A stretch of 6,491 bases of DNA from CAYUFF01 sp964444075 (GCA_964444075.1 CAYUFF010000041.1:1-6491), one strand, 5' to 3'. Shown: positions 1-5,360, numbered from the stretch's first letter. The notes: generated from the letters alone by a model not told the origin. Translations and numbers: made by a program.

Positions 1-770
1 AGCGTGAAGAGGTTTACGTGGAATGTGAAGCTGAGCGCTCCCAATATCATAAAGATTGCAAGAAGTGCTAACGCAACGTTACCTAGGAGTTCTAGGTCGC
101 CTGTCGCAGAGAAACCTCCCGTCGATACGGTGCTGAACGAAGCGGAAACGGCTTTAGCAACGTCTCTCAATCCGAAGGCATAGAGGAGGAAGAAGAGTAT
201 GAGCGCGTAGGTGGAGTAGATGATGAAGACCGAAACCAAGAACCTTTTTATAGCTGGCGAGATTTTTCCTATCCCCAACGCTATCGCTAGCTCAGAGAGT
301 TTTTCGCTCGGATAGAGGAACGCGAGTAAGATGAAGACAAGGCCAATGCCTCCTATGAACTGAGTGGTAGCCCTGTAGACCAAGATCGATTTCGGTAAGG
401 TATCTACATCCTCTATTAAAGTTAGCCCAGTCGTCGTGAAGCCGGAGGCAGCTTCGAAGTAAGCGTTGGTAAAAGAGCGAAAAGCGTTATCGTCCGGAAA
501 AACCTTGAGATAAAGGTACGGGAGGCTTCCGACGAGCGGTAGGAGGAAAAAAGTCGCCACGAGCAACGAGCAGGAAGACTTAAAGTCGAGCTCTTTCTTC
601 TCGGCCAACACGTTGAGCAAGAAACCGCTGACCAAGAAGATGAGCGAGGTAAGAGCCAAGGATACCAGGGCTTGAAGCTCTGAGTAGTAGACAGCAAAGA
701 AGATCGGAAGGAGCAACGCTACACCCGCGAACTGCAGGATAAAGCCCAGGTTTGCGAGAAGAGGTCTCAT
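1..770 (-). CDS. trkH: TrkH/KtrB-family potassium uptake protein, partial (C-terminus beyond the left edge)
   Basis: Membrane subunit of a Trk/Ktr potassium uptake system, which normally works with a cytoplasmic TrkA/KtrA nucleotide-binding subunit; no such gene is visible here. The reading frame is open from ATG 768-770 down to the window edge (256 codons; family members are usually about 450-500). Visible features are hydrophobic segments near residues 8-28, 35-55 and 67-89, then a first pore-loop/selectivity-filter motif (YFEAASGFTTTGLT, 104-117) followed by the RATTQFIGGIGLVFI stretch (133-147) typical of the family. A second filter motif (SFSTVSTGGFSATG, 211-224) comes later. The third and fourth repeats of the four-fold pore must lie outside the window. 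The start sits about 25 bases downstream of an A/T-rich box at 792-804 with no Shine-Dalgarno site, so the mRNA is probably leaderless. It is divergent from rtcB. The family call is firm; the symbol trkH rather than ktrB is a convention. Confidence 0.93.
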   Translation of the reverse strand, partial: MRPLLANLGFILQFAGVALLLPIFFAVYYSELQALVSLALTSLIFLVSGFLLNVLAEKKELDFKSSCSLLVATFFLLPLVGSLPYLYLKVFPDDNAFRSFTNAYFEAASGFTTTGLTLIEDVDTLPKSILVYRATTQFIGGIGLVFILLAFLYPSEKLSELAIALGIGKISPAIKRFLVSVFIIYSTYALILFFLLYAFGLRDVAKAVSASFSTVSTGGFSATGDLELLGNVALALLAIFMILGALSFTFHVNLFT

Positions 771-787
771 AAGAATAATTTCTTTCG

Positions 788-804
788 AAGGTTTTAAGTT
801 TATC
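788..804. promoter_or_regulatory. Shared TATA region of the divergent trkH and rtcB promoters
   Basis: The 79 bases between the trkH start (770) and the proposed rtcB start (850) contain a single A/T-rich box, GGTTTTAAGTTTATC at 790-804. On the minus strand it reads GATAAACTTAAAACC and lies about 25 bases before the trkH ATG, as expected for a leaderless transcript. On the plus strand it would place the rtcB transcription start near 820-827, leaving a short leader that carries the Shine-Dalgarno-like site. This is inferred from spacing and composition; start sites have not been mapped. Confidence 0.5.
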
Positions 805-840
805 TTGAAGCAAATAATTCTTAACCCTATTGTACCATGG

Positions 841-845
841 GGTGG
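841..845 (+). promoter_or_regulatory. Ribosome binding site that decides the rtcB start
   Basis: GGTGG, preceded by more G residues (838-840), lies four bases before GTG 850-852. It supports the GTG over the upstream in-frame TTG at 805. That TTG overlaps the promoter region and would add 15 residues that are absent at the N-terminus of the Pyrococcus enzyme. An ATG at 837-839 is out of frame with rtcB. Confidence 0.5.
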
Positions 846-849
846 TTGT

Positions 850-2301
850 GTGAGTTTGAAAAACAAGCTGAAAGAGATAGGCCCATGTACTTGGGAATTG
901 CCTAAGGGTACGAAACCAGGGATGAGAGTTCCAGCAAGACTTTACCTTTCGAAACTCTTGCTTCAGCAGGTCGAGGAAGGTGCAGTCGAGCAAGCGGCGA
1001 ACGTTGCCACGTTACCCGGAGTCCAAAAGTATTCGGTGGCACTTCCCGACATGCATTATGGCTACGGATTTCCAATAGGCGGGGTAGCGGCGTTGGATTA
1101 CGAGGAGGGAGGACTTTCTCCAGGTGGAATAGGCTTCGATATCAACTGTGGTGTAAGGCTTATCCGAACGAACCTTAGCGTAGAAGAAGTTAGGCCGAAG
1201 CTAAAACAACTGCTGGAAGTCCTATTTAAGAACGTTCCGAGCGGAGTCGGAAGGGGAGGTAGGGTAAAGCTTTCTCCTTCGCAGATAAAGAACGAGGTGT
1301 TGGAAGCCGGTGCTAGGTGGGCTGTAGAGCATGGGTACGGGACCGAAAGAGATTTGGAACACACGGAAGAAAACGGTTGTCTAGAATATGCTAATGCAGA
1401 TAAGATTAGCGATAAAGCTCTCAAGAGGGGCGCTCCACAACTAGGAAGCTTGGGGGCCGGGAACCATTTCTTGGAGGTACAAGTGGTGGATAAAATCTAC
1501 CTTCCCGAGGTCGCGAAAGTTTTTGGAATAGAGAAAGTCGGTCAGGTTTGCGTCATGGTGCATACCGGTAGCAGGGGGTTTGGTCATCAGGTTTGTACCG
1601 ATTATCTAAGAATCCTGGAATCGGCCTTCAGGGATATCGTCAGGAAGCTTCCTGACAGAGAACTCGTCTTTGCTCCCGCCGGAACGAAGGAATGCGAGGA
1701 TTATTTTCAAGCGATGTGCTGCGCCGCCAATTACGCGTGGTGCAACAGGCAGATGATAACCCATTGGACTAGAGAAAGCTTTCTTTCCGTGTTCAAGCGA
1801 AGCGAGGAAGAGCTTGGACTGGAGGTGGTTTACGACGTCGCCCACAACATAGGAAAGATAGAGGAGCATGAGATAGACGGAGAGAGAAAGAAGGTTTACG
1901 TGCACAGGAAGGGTGCTACTCGTGCTTTTCCTCCTGGCAGCAAAGACATACCGAAGGATTATCGCGAGGTTGGGCAACCTGTGCTGATTCCGGGTAGCAT
2001 GGGAACCGCTAGCTACGTGCTTGTTGGCGTCGAAACTTCCAAAGACACTTTCTACTCCACTGCCCACGGAGCTGGAAGAGTGTTATCGAGGCACGCCGCG
2101 CTAAAAAGGTTCAGAGGAAAGGAAGTGGCAAGCAAGCTGGAGAGGAAGGGAATCCTGAGTAAAGCAGCGAGCTGGAGCGTGATGGCGGAGGAAGCTCCAG
2201 AAGTTTACAAGCAGATCGACGAGGTTGCAAGAGTTACGGAAGTCGCAGGGATTAGCAAGAGGGTCGCGAGGCTCGTCCCGCTGGGTGTAGTTAAGGGGTA
2301 G
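850..2301 (+). CDS. rtcB: RtcB, tRNA-splicing RNA ligase (3'-phosphate/2',3'-cyclic phosphate, GTP- and Mn-dependent)
   Basis: Joins tRNA exon halves after intron removal. The active-site His is guanylylated, GMP is passed to the RNA 3'-phosphate, and the 5'-OH of the second exon attacks. Counting from GTG 850 the protein has 483 residues, close to the 481 of Pyrococcus RtcB as I recall it. Metal and active-site motifs are all present: GGIGFDINCGVRL (D97, C100), GNHFLEV (H206), VHTGSRG (H238), VAHNIG (H332), HRKGATRAFPPG, PVLIPGSMGTASY and the guanylylated His in STAHGAGRVLSR (H406). The C-terminus VARLVPLGVVKG is also typical. There is no intein, although inteins are common in archaeal rtcB, and no frame disturbance. 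The substrate link is local, since an intron-containing tRNA gene lies about 3 kb downstream. The gene is convergent with the HEPN/MNT remnant, whose stop lies two bases past the rtcB stop. The start choice is less certain than the identity. Confidence 0.97.
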   Translation: MSLKNKLKEIGPCTWELPKGTKPGMRVPARLYLSKLLLQQVEEGAVEQAANVATLPGVQKYSVALPDMHYGYGFPIGGVAALDYEEGGLSPGGIGFDINCGVRLIRTNLSVEEVRPKLKQLLEVLFKNVPSGVGRGGRVKLSPSQIKNEVLEAGARWAVEHGYGTERDLEHTEENGCLEYANADKISDKALKRGAPQLGSLGAGNHFLEVQVVDKIYLPEVAKVFGIEKVGQVCVMVHTGSRGFGHQVCTDYLRILESAFRDIVRKLPDRELVFAPAGTKECEDYFQAMCCAANYAWCNRQMITHWTRESFLSVFKRSEEELGLEVVYDVAHNIGKIEEHEIDGERKKVYVHRKGATRAFPPGSKDIPKDYREVGQPVLIPGSMGTASYVLVGVETSKDTFYSTAHGAGRVLSRHAALKRFRGKEVASKLERKGILSKAASWSVMAEEAPEVYKQIDEVARVTEVAGISKRVARLVPLGVVKG

Positions 2302-2303
2302 CA

Positions 2304-2688
2304 TCATACCTCCAGGAAATCCTTCTCGACGAACTTCTCGTAGCGTTTTTTCCATTCTTCCTCGGAAACGATGTGCAGCTGGAAAGGATTGTCTTCGAAA
2401 ACCTCGTCGACACGCAACATGAATTCTACCCTTTCCTTAGTAGGAATGTTTTTTAGTCAAGATAGCGATGTCGATATCGCTAAGACCGACGGAAAATTCT
2501 CCCTTAACCACGCTTCCGAAAACGATTACCCTCGAAAAGTTTTGTCCGAAAAATTTTTTCGCAAGCTCCTTTACCTTCTTCGCGAATTCCTCGTAGTTTT
2601 CGAAATAACTTTTTCTCCTAAGGTAAACTTCCATCACTCCCATAGTATCGACTTCAGCTTTCTGTAAATTTCTAAGCTCTTTCAACAT
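2304..2688 (-). pseudogene. MNT-type nucleotidyltransferase (HEPN/MNT antitoxin-like), frameshifted
   Basis: Minimal nucleotidyltransferases of this family usually accompany a HEPN protein; in characterised pairs the MNT partner adds AMP to HEPN and neutralises it. The N-terminal part shows the signature VIVFGSVVKGEFSVGLSDIDIAI (GS, then D-x-D). The frame then hits TAA at 2437-2439, just after a run of six A (T at 2449-2454). Reading five A instead gives a continuous tail, KNIPTKERVEFMLRVDEVFE, then NPFQLHIVSEEEWKKRYEKF and onward to TGA at 2304-2306, which is the expected family C-terminus. An ATG at 2686-2688 opens the frame, but the better start is ATG 2632-2634 (MEVYLRRKSYFENYEEF). That start overlaps the restored HEPN stop (TGATG) and gives a restored protein of 109 residues, normal for the family. 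As written the product lacks about 50 C-terminal residues and is probably inactive unless the extra base is a sequencing error. Confidence 0.85.
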
Positions 2689-2869
2689 CCTCCTTCTCGA
2701 ACCTTTCCGTAAAGTATCTGCCAGCTATGTAAGAGAGTTGTAAGAGTTTCAAGTCCTTCCATGCGTGGCTATAAAGTTGGCTATTTCATCCCTCTTGAAA
2801 ATTTCAGAAAGTTCTTTGAGTAATCTTCTCAAGTCATGAGTTTTTTCGAACGAACCTTTTAAATTTCAT
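2634..2869 (-). pseudogene. HEPN-domain protein, N-terminally truncated and frameshifted
   Basis: Just upstream of the MNT gene, two minus-strand frames carry pieces of a HEPN protein. The first has KTHDLRRLLKELSEIFKRDE, ending at TGA 2749-2751. The second has WKDLKLLQLSYIAGRYFTER and EKEDVERA, ending at TAG 2672-2674. One extra T in the TTT at 2773-2775 joins them, and one extra T in the TT at 2674-2675 turns the TAG into a continuous tail, LEIYRKLKSILWE. That tail ends at TGA 2634-2636, overlapping the MNT ATG by one base as TGATG. Removing one A from the A6 at 2841-2846 would extend the frame back to ATG 2867-2869, a restored length of 78 residues. Typical HEPN proteins are about 120-130 residues, so the first helices are missing; their expected place is occupied by the end of the neighbouring gene. 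I see no R-x4-6-H nuclease motif. A dead toxin relic is the likeliest reading. Confidence 0.72.
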
Positions 2870-2881
2870 GCTTGAGAAGAA

Positions 2882-3289
2882 TTACCCGATGTAGTTCAAG
2901 GTTTCTTCGTCCACCGGCGGTAGCTCTTCTTCGCTTTCTTCCGTTCCTTCGTCCGGGTAGAAACACTTGCTCTTTATCTCCTCCAGCTTTTTTTCGTCGA
3001 CGAACTTCACTTCAACCTCTTTTCTTAGCTTTTTGAGCTCCTTCCTCCATTCCTCCTTGTCCCTGAACTTTCTTGGGTCATAAAACACGAAGTCTAGGAT
3101 GGCTTCCTTCCACTCCTTTTCGCAGGGTCTTGCGTCCCCGAAAAATATCCCTCCGATGAGAGAAGTAATTATTTTACCGTCTTCTACCACGACGACCTCG
3201 CCGACCTTCCACTTTCTCCTCGGCAGCTTCCAGAAGGACGTGTAGATTTCTTTTTTGCATCTCTTGGGTTTTTCCTTCATACCAATCAA
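2882..3289 (-). CDS. Hypothetical charged protein, 135 aa
   Basis: I do not recognise this protein. It is soluble, with no signal or membrane segment, and very rich in Lys and Glu. The N-terminal third is basic (MKEKPKRCKKEIY) and leads into a probable beta stretch, WKVGEVVVVEDGKIITSLIG, at about residues 27-46. The middle has Trp/Phe/Tyr-rich elements (EKEWKEAILDFVFYDPRKF). A helical Lys/Glu segment follows at about 77-108, then an acidic tail (EESEEELPP). There are only three Cys (11, 56, 109), too scattered for an obvious zinc knuckle. The TTG at 3287-3289 is favoured because GGAGG at 3294-3298 lies four bases upstream; ATG 3278-3280, three codons later, is the alternative. An A/T-rich box at 3303-3313 suggests its own promoter. 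Its stop lies 12 bases before the first base of the HEPN relic, so the two may once have been co-transcribed. The frame is intact. Confidence 0.7.
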   Translation of the reverse strand: MIGMKEKPKRCKKEIYTSFWKLPRRKWKVGEVVVVEDGKIITSLIGGIFFGDARPCEKEWKEAILDFVFYDPRKFRDKEEWRKELKKLRKEVEVKFVDEKKLEEIKSKCFYPDEGTEESEEELPPVDEETLNYIG

Positions 3290-3302
3290 CTTTCCTCCTT
3301 CA

Positions 3303-3313
3303 AAAATTTAAGC
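3303..3313 (-). promoter_or_regulatory. TATA-like box upstream of the 135-aa hypothetical gene
   Basis: On the minus strand, CTTAAATTTTT at 3313-3303 follows a purine-rich GAGAAAAG that could serve as a BRE. The expected start of transcription, 25-27 bases downstream, falls at about 3281-3284. That agrees better with a leaderless start at ATG 3280 than with the Shine-Dalgarno-preceded TTG at 3289, so the two clues conflict. Confidence 0.35.
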
Positions 3314-3356
3314 TTTTCTCTTCTCGAGTTAAACGCAGCACACATAGAAATTTGGT

Positions 3357-3375
3357 ACCGGAAGCTTGCTTCGGT
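3357..3375 (-). terminator. Hairpin downstream of the MoxR-LRR operon, possible terminator
   Basis: ACCGGAAG (3357-3364) pairs with CTTCGGT (3369-3375) around a CTTG loop, giving seven pairs with one bulged G. It lies about 46 bases past the stop of the LRR gene and before the promoter of the next gene. No long T-run follows on the minus strand, and archaeal terminators usually rely on T-runs rather than hairpins, so the role is uncertain. The 131-base gap 3290-3420 otherwise holds only the TATA-like box and ribosome binding site of the downstream gene. Confidence 0.25.
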
Positions 3376-3420
3376 GGAATTTTATTTCCTTCCAAGACCC
3401 TCCCCGTGCTTATCGCCATA

Positions 3421-3942
3421 CTATCGAGTATTGGGAAGTTTTTTCCTCAGGTCCTCTATGAGGGACCGAGGGAGGTCGTTTCCGCTCACGTCTAGATACA
3501 GGAGGTTCGTTAAGTTACCTATGGTTGGTGGGAGGGAAGTTAGGTCGTTATAGGAGAGGGCAAACTCTCTGAGGTTTCGTAGGTTGCCTATGGTTTTTGG
3601 GATGGAGGTGAGTTTGTCATAGTGAAGGTAAAGCTTCTTAAGGTTCTTTAAGACGCCTACACACGGGTTGAGTTCTTTGAGTGAACGACATCTCAAGTTC
3701 AGTTCTCTCACCCTTCCATTCTCAACCTTTATCCTCCCTTCCTCGTAGAGGTCCTCGGGCGATTTGTTGATGCGCGACAGGATCTTTTGCAATGCTCTGT
3801 ATTCGTCTGCGTAGAGGAAGGTGTCTCCGTACCTTACTAACTCTGTTCCTTGAGCCCTTCTTTCCTCGAGAGCTTCCACTAACCTTAACTTTCCTTGGTC
3901 CACGGGCGGGAAGTACCTCCTGAACAGGTCTTCGTTCCTCAT
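3421..3942 (-). CDS. Leucine-rich repeat protein, 173 aa
   Basis: Last gene of the MoxR operon. Residues 1-75 form a non-repeat N-terminal region (MRNEDLFRRYFPPVDQGKL onward, with several helices). An ENGRVRELNL lead-in, common in archaeal and bacterial LRR proteins, comes next. Repeats of about 23 residues follow at roughly 77-100, 101-123 (LKKLYLHYDKLTSIPKTIGN), 124-146 (LREFALSYNDLTSLPPTIGN) and 147-171 (LLYLDVSGNDLPRSL). The last one runs into a LIEDLRKKLPN cap. The consensus LxxLxLxxNxLxxLPxxIGNLxN suggests the bacterial/plant-type LRR used for protein binding. There is no signal peptide or membrane segment, so it should be cytoplasmic. The ATG overlaps the stop of the preceding gene as ATGA, and a strong Shine-Dalgarno site precedes it, so translation is probably coupled. 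The partner is unknown; the AAA+ ATPase encoded upstream is the obvious candidate. The frame is intact. Confidence 0.88.
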   Translation of the reverse strand: MRNEDLFRRYFPPVDQGKLRLVEALEERRAQGTELVRYGDTFLYADEYRALQKILSRINKSPEDLYEEGRIKVENGRVRELNLRCRSLKELNPCVGVLKNLKKLYLHYDKLTSIPKTIGNLRNLREFALSYNDLTSLPPTIGNLTNLLYLDVSGNDLPRSLIEDLRKKLPNTR

Positions 3943-4568
3943 ACAGACCTCACCTCCAAGTTATCGACCAGATACCTGATGGTTGGATCATCCTCTCCTC
4001 CGAACATTTCCTTTACCTCCTCGATACGACCTTTTCTGACGAGGTCTAGGAGTCTTAAAAAAGTATCCTCATTCCTCCTGTAGGTGTCGTAAGTTTCCTT
4101 CAGGAGCATTCTCGCGGCGTAGAGGGGGAGGAAAGATTTGTCTGGTTGGTCGATCATGTTCCTATCGTCGAGGTTTTGCTGTAAGTACCAATCTTCGAAC
4201 TCAAGTCTGTGAGCTAAAGCGTAGGGTGCTACGAACAGAATTTCTCCAACGCCGACTTCCTCCTTTCCCATCAGCCAAGCCAACCCCCTAGCGTACTTCG
4301 CTAGGGAGATGAAGAACCTTTCGCTCGGGGTGTTCCTAACCTTTCCGCTAAAGTATGCCCTGTAGTGGGTCTCACCCTCTCCTCTTGGTTCGTTCGGCCG
4401 CTTTACTCCAGTATAAGGGTCGTACCTGCTCAGTGAGAGGTACGTCAAAAATGTTTCCGCTTCGTGAGAAAGACCAACCTGCGAAATCTCTTCTCTCGCC
4501 AGCTCGAGCTCTTCTGGGGATAGAGTTATCTCCGGTCTTTTTTCGTGAAACTCTCTCCTAAACTTCAT
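3939..4568 (-). CDS. C-terminal lid part of the MoxR-type AAA+ ATPase (separate frame), 209 aa
   Basis: This open frame encodes what is normally the C-terminal part of a MoxR ATPase. LSPEELELAREEISQVGLS (16-34) corresponds to the segment after the arginine-finger region. TPSERFFISLAKYARGLAWL, followed by MGKEEVGVGEILFVAPYALAHRL (80-122), corresponds to the family lid, usually like GASPRA...A.ALA...GR.YV...DV...AP.VL.HR. An additional helical tail of about 85 residues follows. Its nominal ATG (4566-4568) overlaps the stop of the ATPase-core frame by four bases but has no Shine-Dalgarno site. A better reading joins it to the core. In the intermediate frame, KKAVKTLLEDLPYKEKMKML then DEV ends at TAG just past GTTT; removing one T from the TTT at 4560-4562 reads DEVRREFHEKRPEI straight into this frame. 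Its stop overlaps the LRR start. So it is probably a fragment of one gene, or a naturally split second subunit if the sequence and translation are as written. Confidence 0.8.
   Translation of the reverse strand: MKFRREFHEKRPEITLSPEELELAREEISQVGLSHEAETFLTYLSLSRYDPYTGVKRPNEPRGEGETHYRAYFSGKVRNTPSERFFISLAKYARGLAWLMGKEEVGVGEILFVAPYALAHRLEFEDWYLQQNLDDRNMIDQPDKSFLPLYAARMLLKETYDTYRRNEDTFLRLLDLVRKGRIEEVKEMFGGEDDPTIRYLVDNLEVRSV
3950..3957 (-). promoter_or_regulatory. Strong Shine-Dalgarno site of the LRR gene
   Basis: GGAGGTGA on the minus strand matches the anti-Shine-Dalgarno end of archaeal 16S rRNA over eight bases and lies seven bases before ATG 3942. It is inside the last codons of the upstream ATPase reading frame, consistent with coupled translation. 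Confidence 0.75.
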
Positions 4569-5188
4569 CGAGCATCTTCATCTTTTCTTTGTAAGGTAAA
4601 TCTTCCAGTAAAGTTTTCACGGCTTTTTTTGTAACTCTCCACGTCGCTCAATCTCTTTTTCTCCTCTTCATTCTTCTTAGTGACTATGGTAGAAGAAAAC
4701 GGCGATGGGGTCATTTCCACGCACACGTCGAACCTGTCTCTCATCGGAGGTATCAGTTCCGTGTTTCCCGCGTCCGGGTAGTTCATCGTGGCGAAGAAAG
4801 GCTGGTCTGGCTGGAAGAGGACTTCGTTGAGATACTGGAAGGTACCCGTATCTACAGCATCCAGAAGTTCGTTCTGCTTTCCCTCGGGCAACCTATTTAT
4901 TTCGTCGACGATCTTCCCAGGCACGAGGGAAAAGAGACTCCAAATTACCCTTTCCTTCCCCTGGTTGAGTGCGCTCAAATCCGGCCTACCTATCATTTTT
5001 TCGTCGGTTTGCTCTGGGTGACCCCGCAGCTGAGCTGCTCGGTAAAGTTCTACTGGCAAAGAATAGATGGTAGAAAGCACGGCCTGCAAAAGGGTCGTCT
5101 TACCCAATCCGTAGCTTCCGATAGTGAGTTGCCTTCCGCTGTCTAGGGCGGTGAGGATGGAAAAAGGATACAGTCGTTCGTCTGCCAT
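4565..5188 (-). CDS. MoxR-type AAA+ ATPase, catalytic core (frame interrupted on both sides)
   Basis: AAA+ ATPases of the MoxR group act as ATP-driven chaperones that remodel or load partner proteins. This 207-aa frame has the catalytic core: Walker A GSYGLGKT (24-31), a pore-loop-like region around RAAQLRGHPEQTDEKMIG, Walker B KIVDEINRLP (92-101) and sensor-1 Asn in FFATMNYPDAGN (N136). The arginine-finger segment is PPMRDRFDV (R150, R152). After about residue 187 the frame becomes unlike the family and soon stops. A run of seven A (T at 4624-4630) is the likely cause, because reading six A gives KKAVKTLLEDLPYKEKMKML, which leads on toward the lid fragment. At the 5' side, ATG 5188 has a good GGAGGT (5195-5200) six bases upstream, so it could be a true start. 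However, one extra G in the GG at 5185-5186 joins the frame to an upstream segment beginning at ATG 5277. The whole would be 445 residues. Confidence 0.88.
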   Translation of the reverse strand: MADERLYPFSILTALDSGRQLTIGSYGLGKTTLLQAVLSTIYSLPVELYRAAQLRGHPEQTDEKMIGRPDLSALNQGKERVIWSLFSLVPGKIVDEINRLPEGKQNELLDAVDTGTFQYLNEVLFQPDQPFFATMNYPDAGNTELIPPMRDRFDVCVEMTPSPFSSTIVTKKNEEEKKRLSDVESYKKSRENFTGRFTLQRKDEDAR

Positions 5189-5277
5189 CCGTCAACCTCC
5201 ACGTTGGAAAAATTCAGGTAGTAGCTCCTCTGCAGGTAGTTCCCTATTCCCCTCACCTTCTCCTGTAGTCGTGTCAT
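5143..5277 (-). pseudogene. N-terminal fragment of the MoxR ATPase in another frame
   Basis: From ATG 5275-5277 an open frame of 44 codons reads MTRLQEKVRGIGNYLQRSYY, then LNFSNVEVDGW, and then runs out of phase to TAG at 5143-5145. A promoter directly upstream (TATA 5309-5316, expected start about 5287) points to this ATG as the real start of the operon. With one G added at 5185-5186, DGW continues into ADERLYPFSILTAL of the ATPase core, removing the overlap and giving the expected helical N-terminal segment before the nucleotide-binding domain. Alternatively this is a short upstream leader ORF overlapping the ATPase gene, but its first 31 residues look like ordinary protein coding. Confidence 0.65.
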
Positions 5278-5282
5278 ATTAT

Positions 5283-5294
5283 CACTTATAAGTG
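5283..5294. promoter_or_regulatory. 12-bp perfect palindrome at the MoxR operon start, candidate operator
   Basis: CACTTATAAGTG is a perfect inverted repeat lying between the TATA box (5309-5316) and ATG 5277, across the expected transcription start (about 5286-5288). That is where an archaeal repressor would block RNA polymerase. It could also act as a second TATA element because of its central TTATAA. Confidence 0.45.
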
Positions 5295-5306
5295 GTTAAA
5301 ATTAAA

Positions 5307-5320
5307 GGTTTATAAATCTT
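5307..5320 (-). promoter_or_regulatory. Promoter (BRE/TATA) of the MoxR-LRR operon
   Basis: On the minus strand the sequence reads CGAAAGATTTATAAACC, with a BRE-like CGAAAG followed by TTTATAAA (5316-5309). The expected start of transcription is near 5286-5288, about ten bases before ATG 5277. TTTATAAA is itself palindromic, but on the plus strand no gene begins at the required distance. Confidence 0.65.
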
Positions 5321-5349
5321 TCGGTTGGGGTTGTTAACCAAGGCTCCAG

Positions 5350-5360
5350 AAAAATAAAAA
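5350..5360 (+). promoter_or_regulatory. TATA box of the tRNA-Pro gene
   Basis: AAAAATAAAAA, followed by CCC, lies 26-36 bases before the first base of the tRNA (5386). That is the usual spacing for an archaeal tRNA promoter whose transcript starts a few bases upstream of the mature 5' end. Confidence 0.55.

Noticed and set aside
805..849. TTG at 805 as the rtcB start, adding 15 residues
   Set aside because: It overlaps the promoter A/T-rich box, has no ribosome binding site, and the added residues do not look like the RtcB N-terminus. GTG 850 gives 483 residues, close to the Pyrococcus enzyme.
422..993. Minus-strand ORFs of 91 and 137 codons over trkH and the start of rtcB
   Set aside because: They run in other frames over clear TrkH and RtcB coding sequence, have Ser/Arg/Leu-rich composition, and show no recognisable motif.
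2344..2353. T-rich run after rtcB as a terminator
   Set aside because: It could end rtcB transcription, but it lies in codons for Lys-Lys within the restored MNT C-terminus, so it is explained by coding and there is no independent support.
1098..2355. Three long minus-strand ORFs opposite rtcB
   Set aside because: They are shadows of the conserved rtcB frame. The one at 2101-2355 is also out of frame with the real MNT C-terminus.
2371..2667. Plus-strand 98-codon ORF opposite the MNT gene
   Set aside because: The opposite strand carries the GS...DxD nucleotidyltransferase signature. The plus-strand product has no features and no ribosome binding site.
3460..3660. Apparent DNA tandem repeat with a period of about 69 bases
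   Set aside because: It is explained by the 23-residue leucine-rich repeats of the encoded protein. Nucleotide similarity is only what the protein consensus imposes, and there is no array of identical repeats with spacers, so it is not CRISPR.
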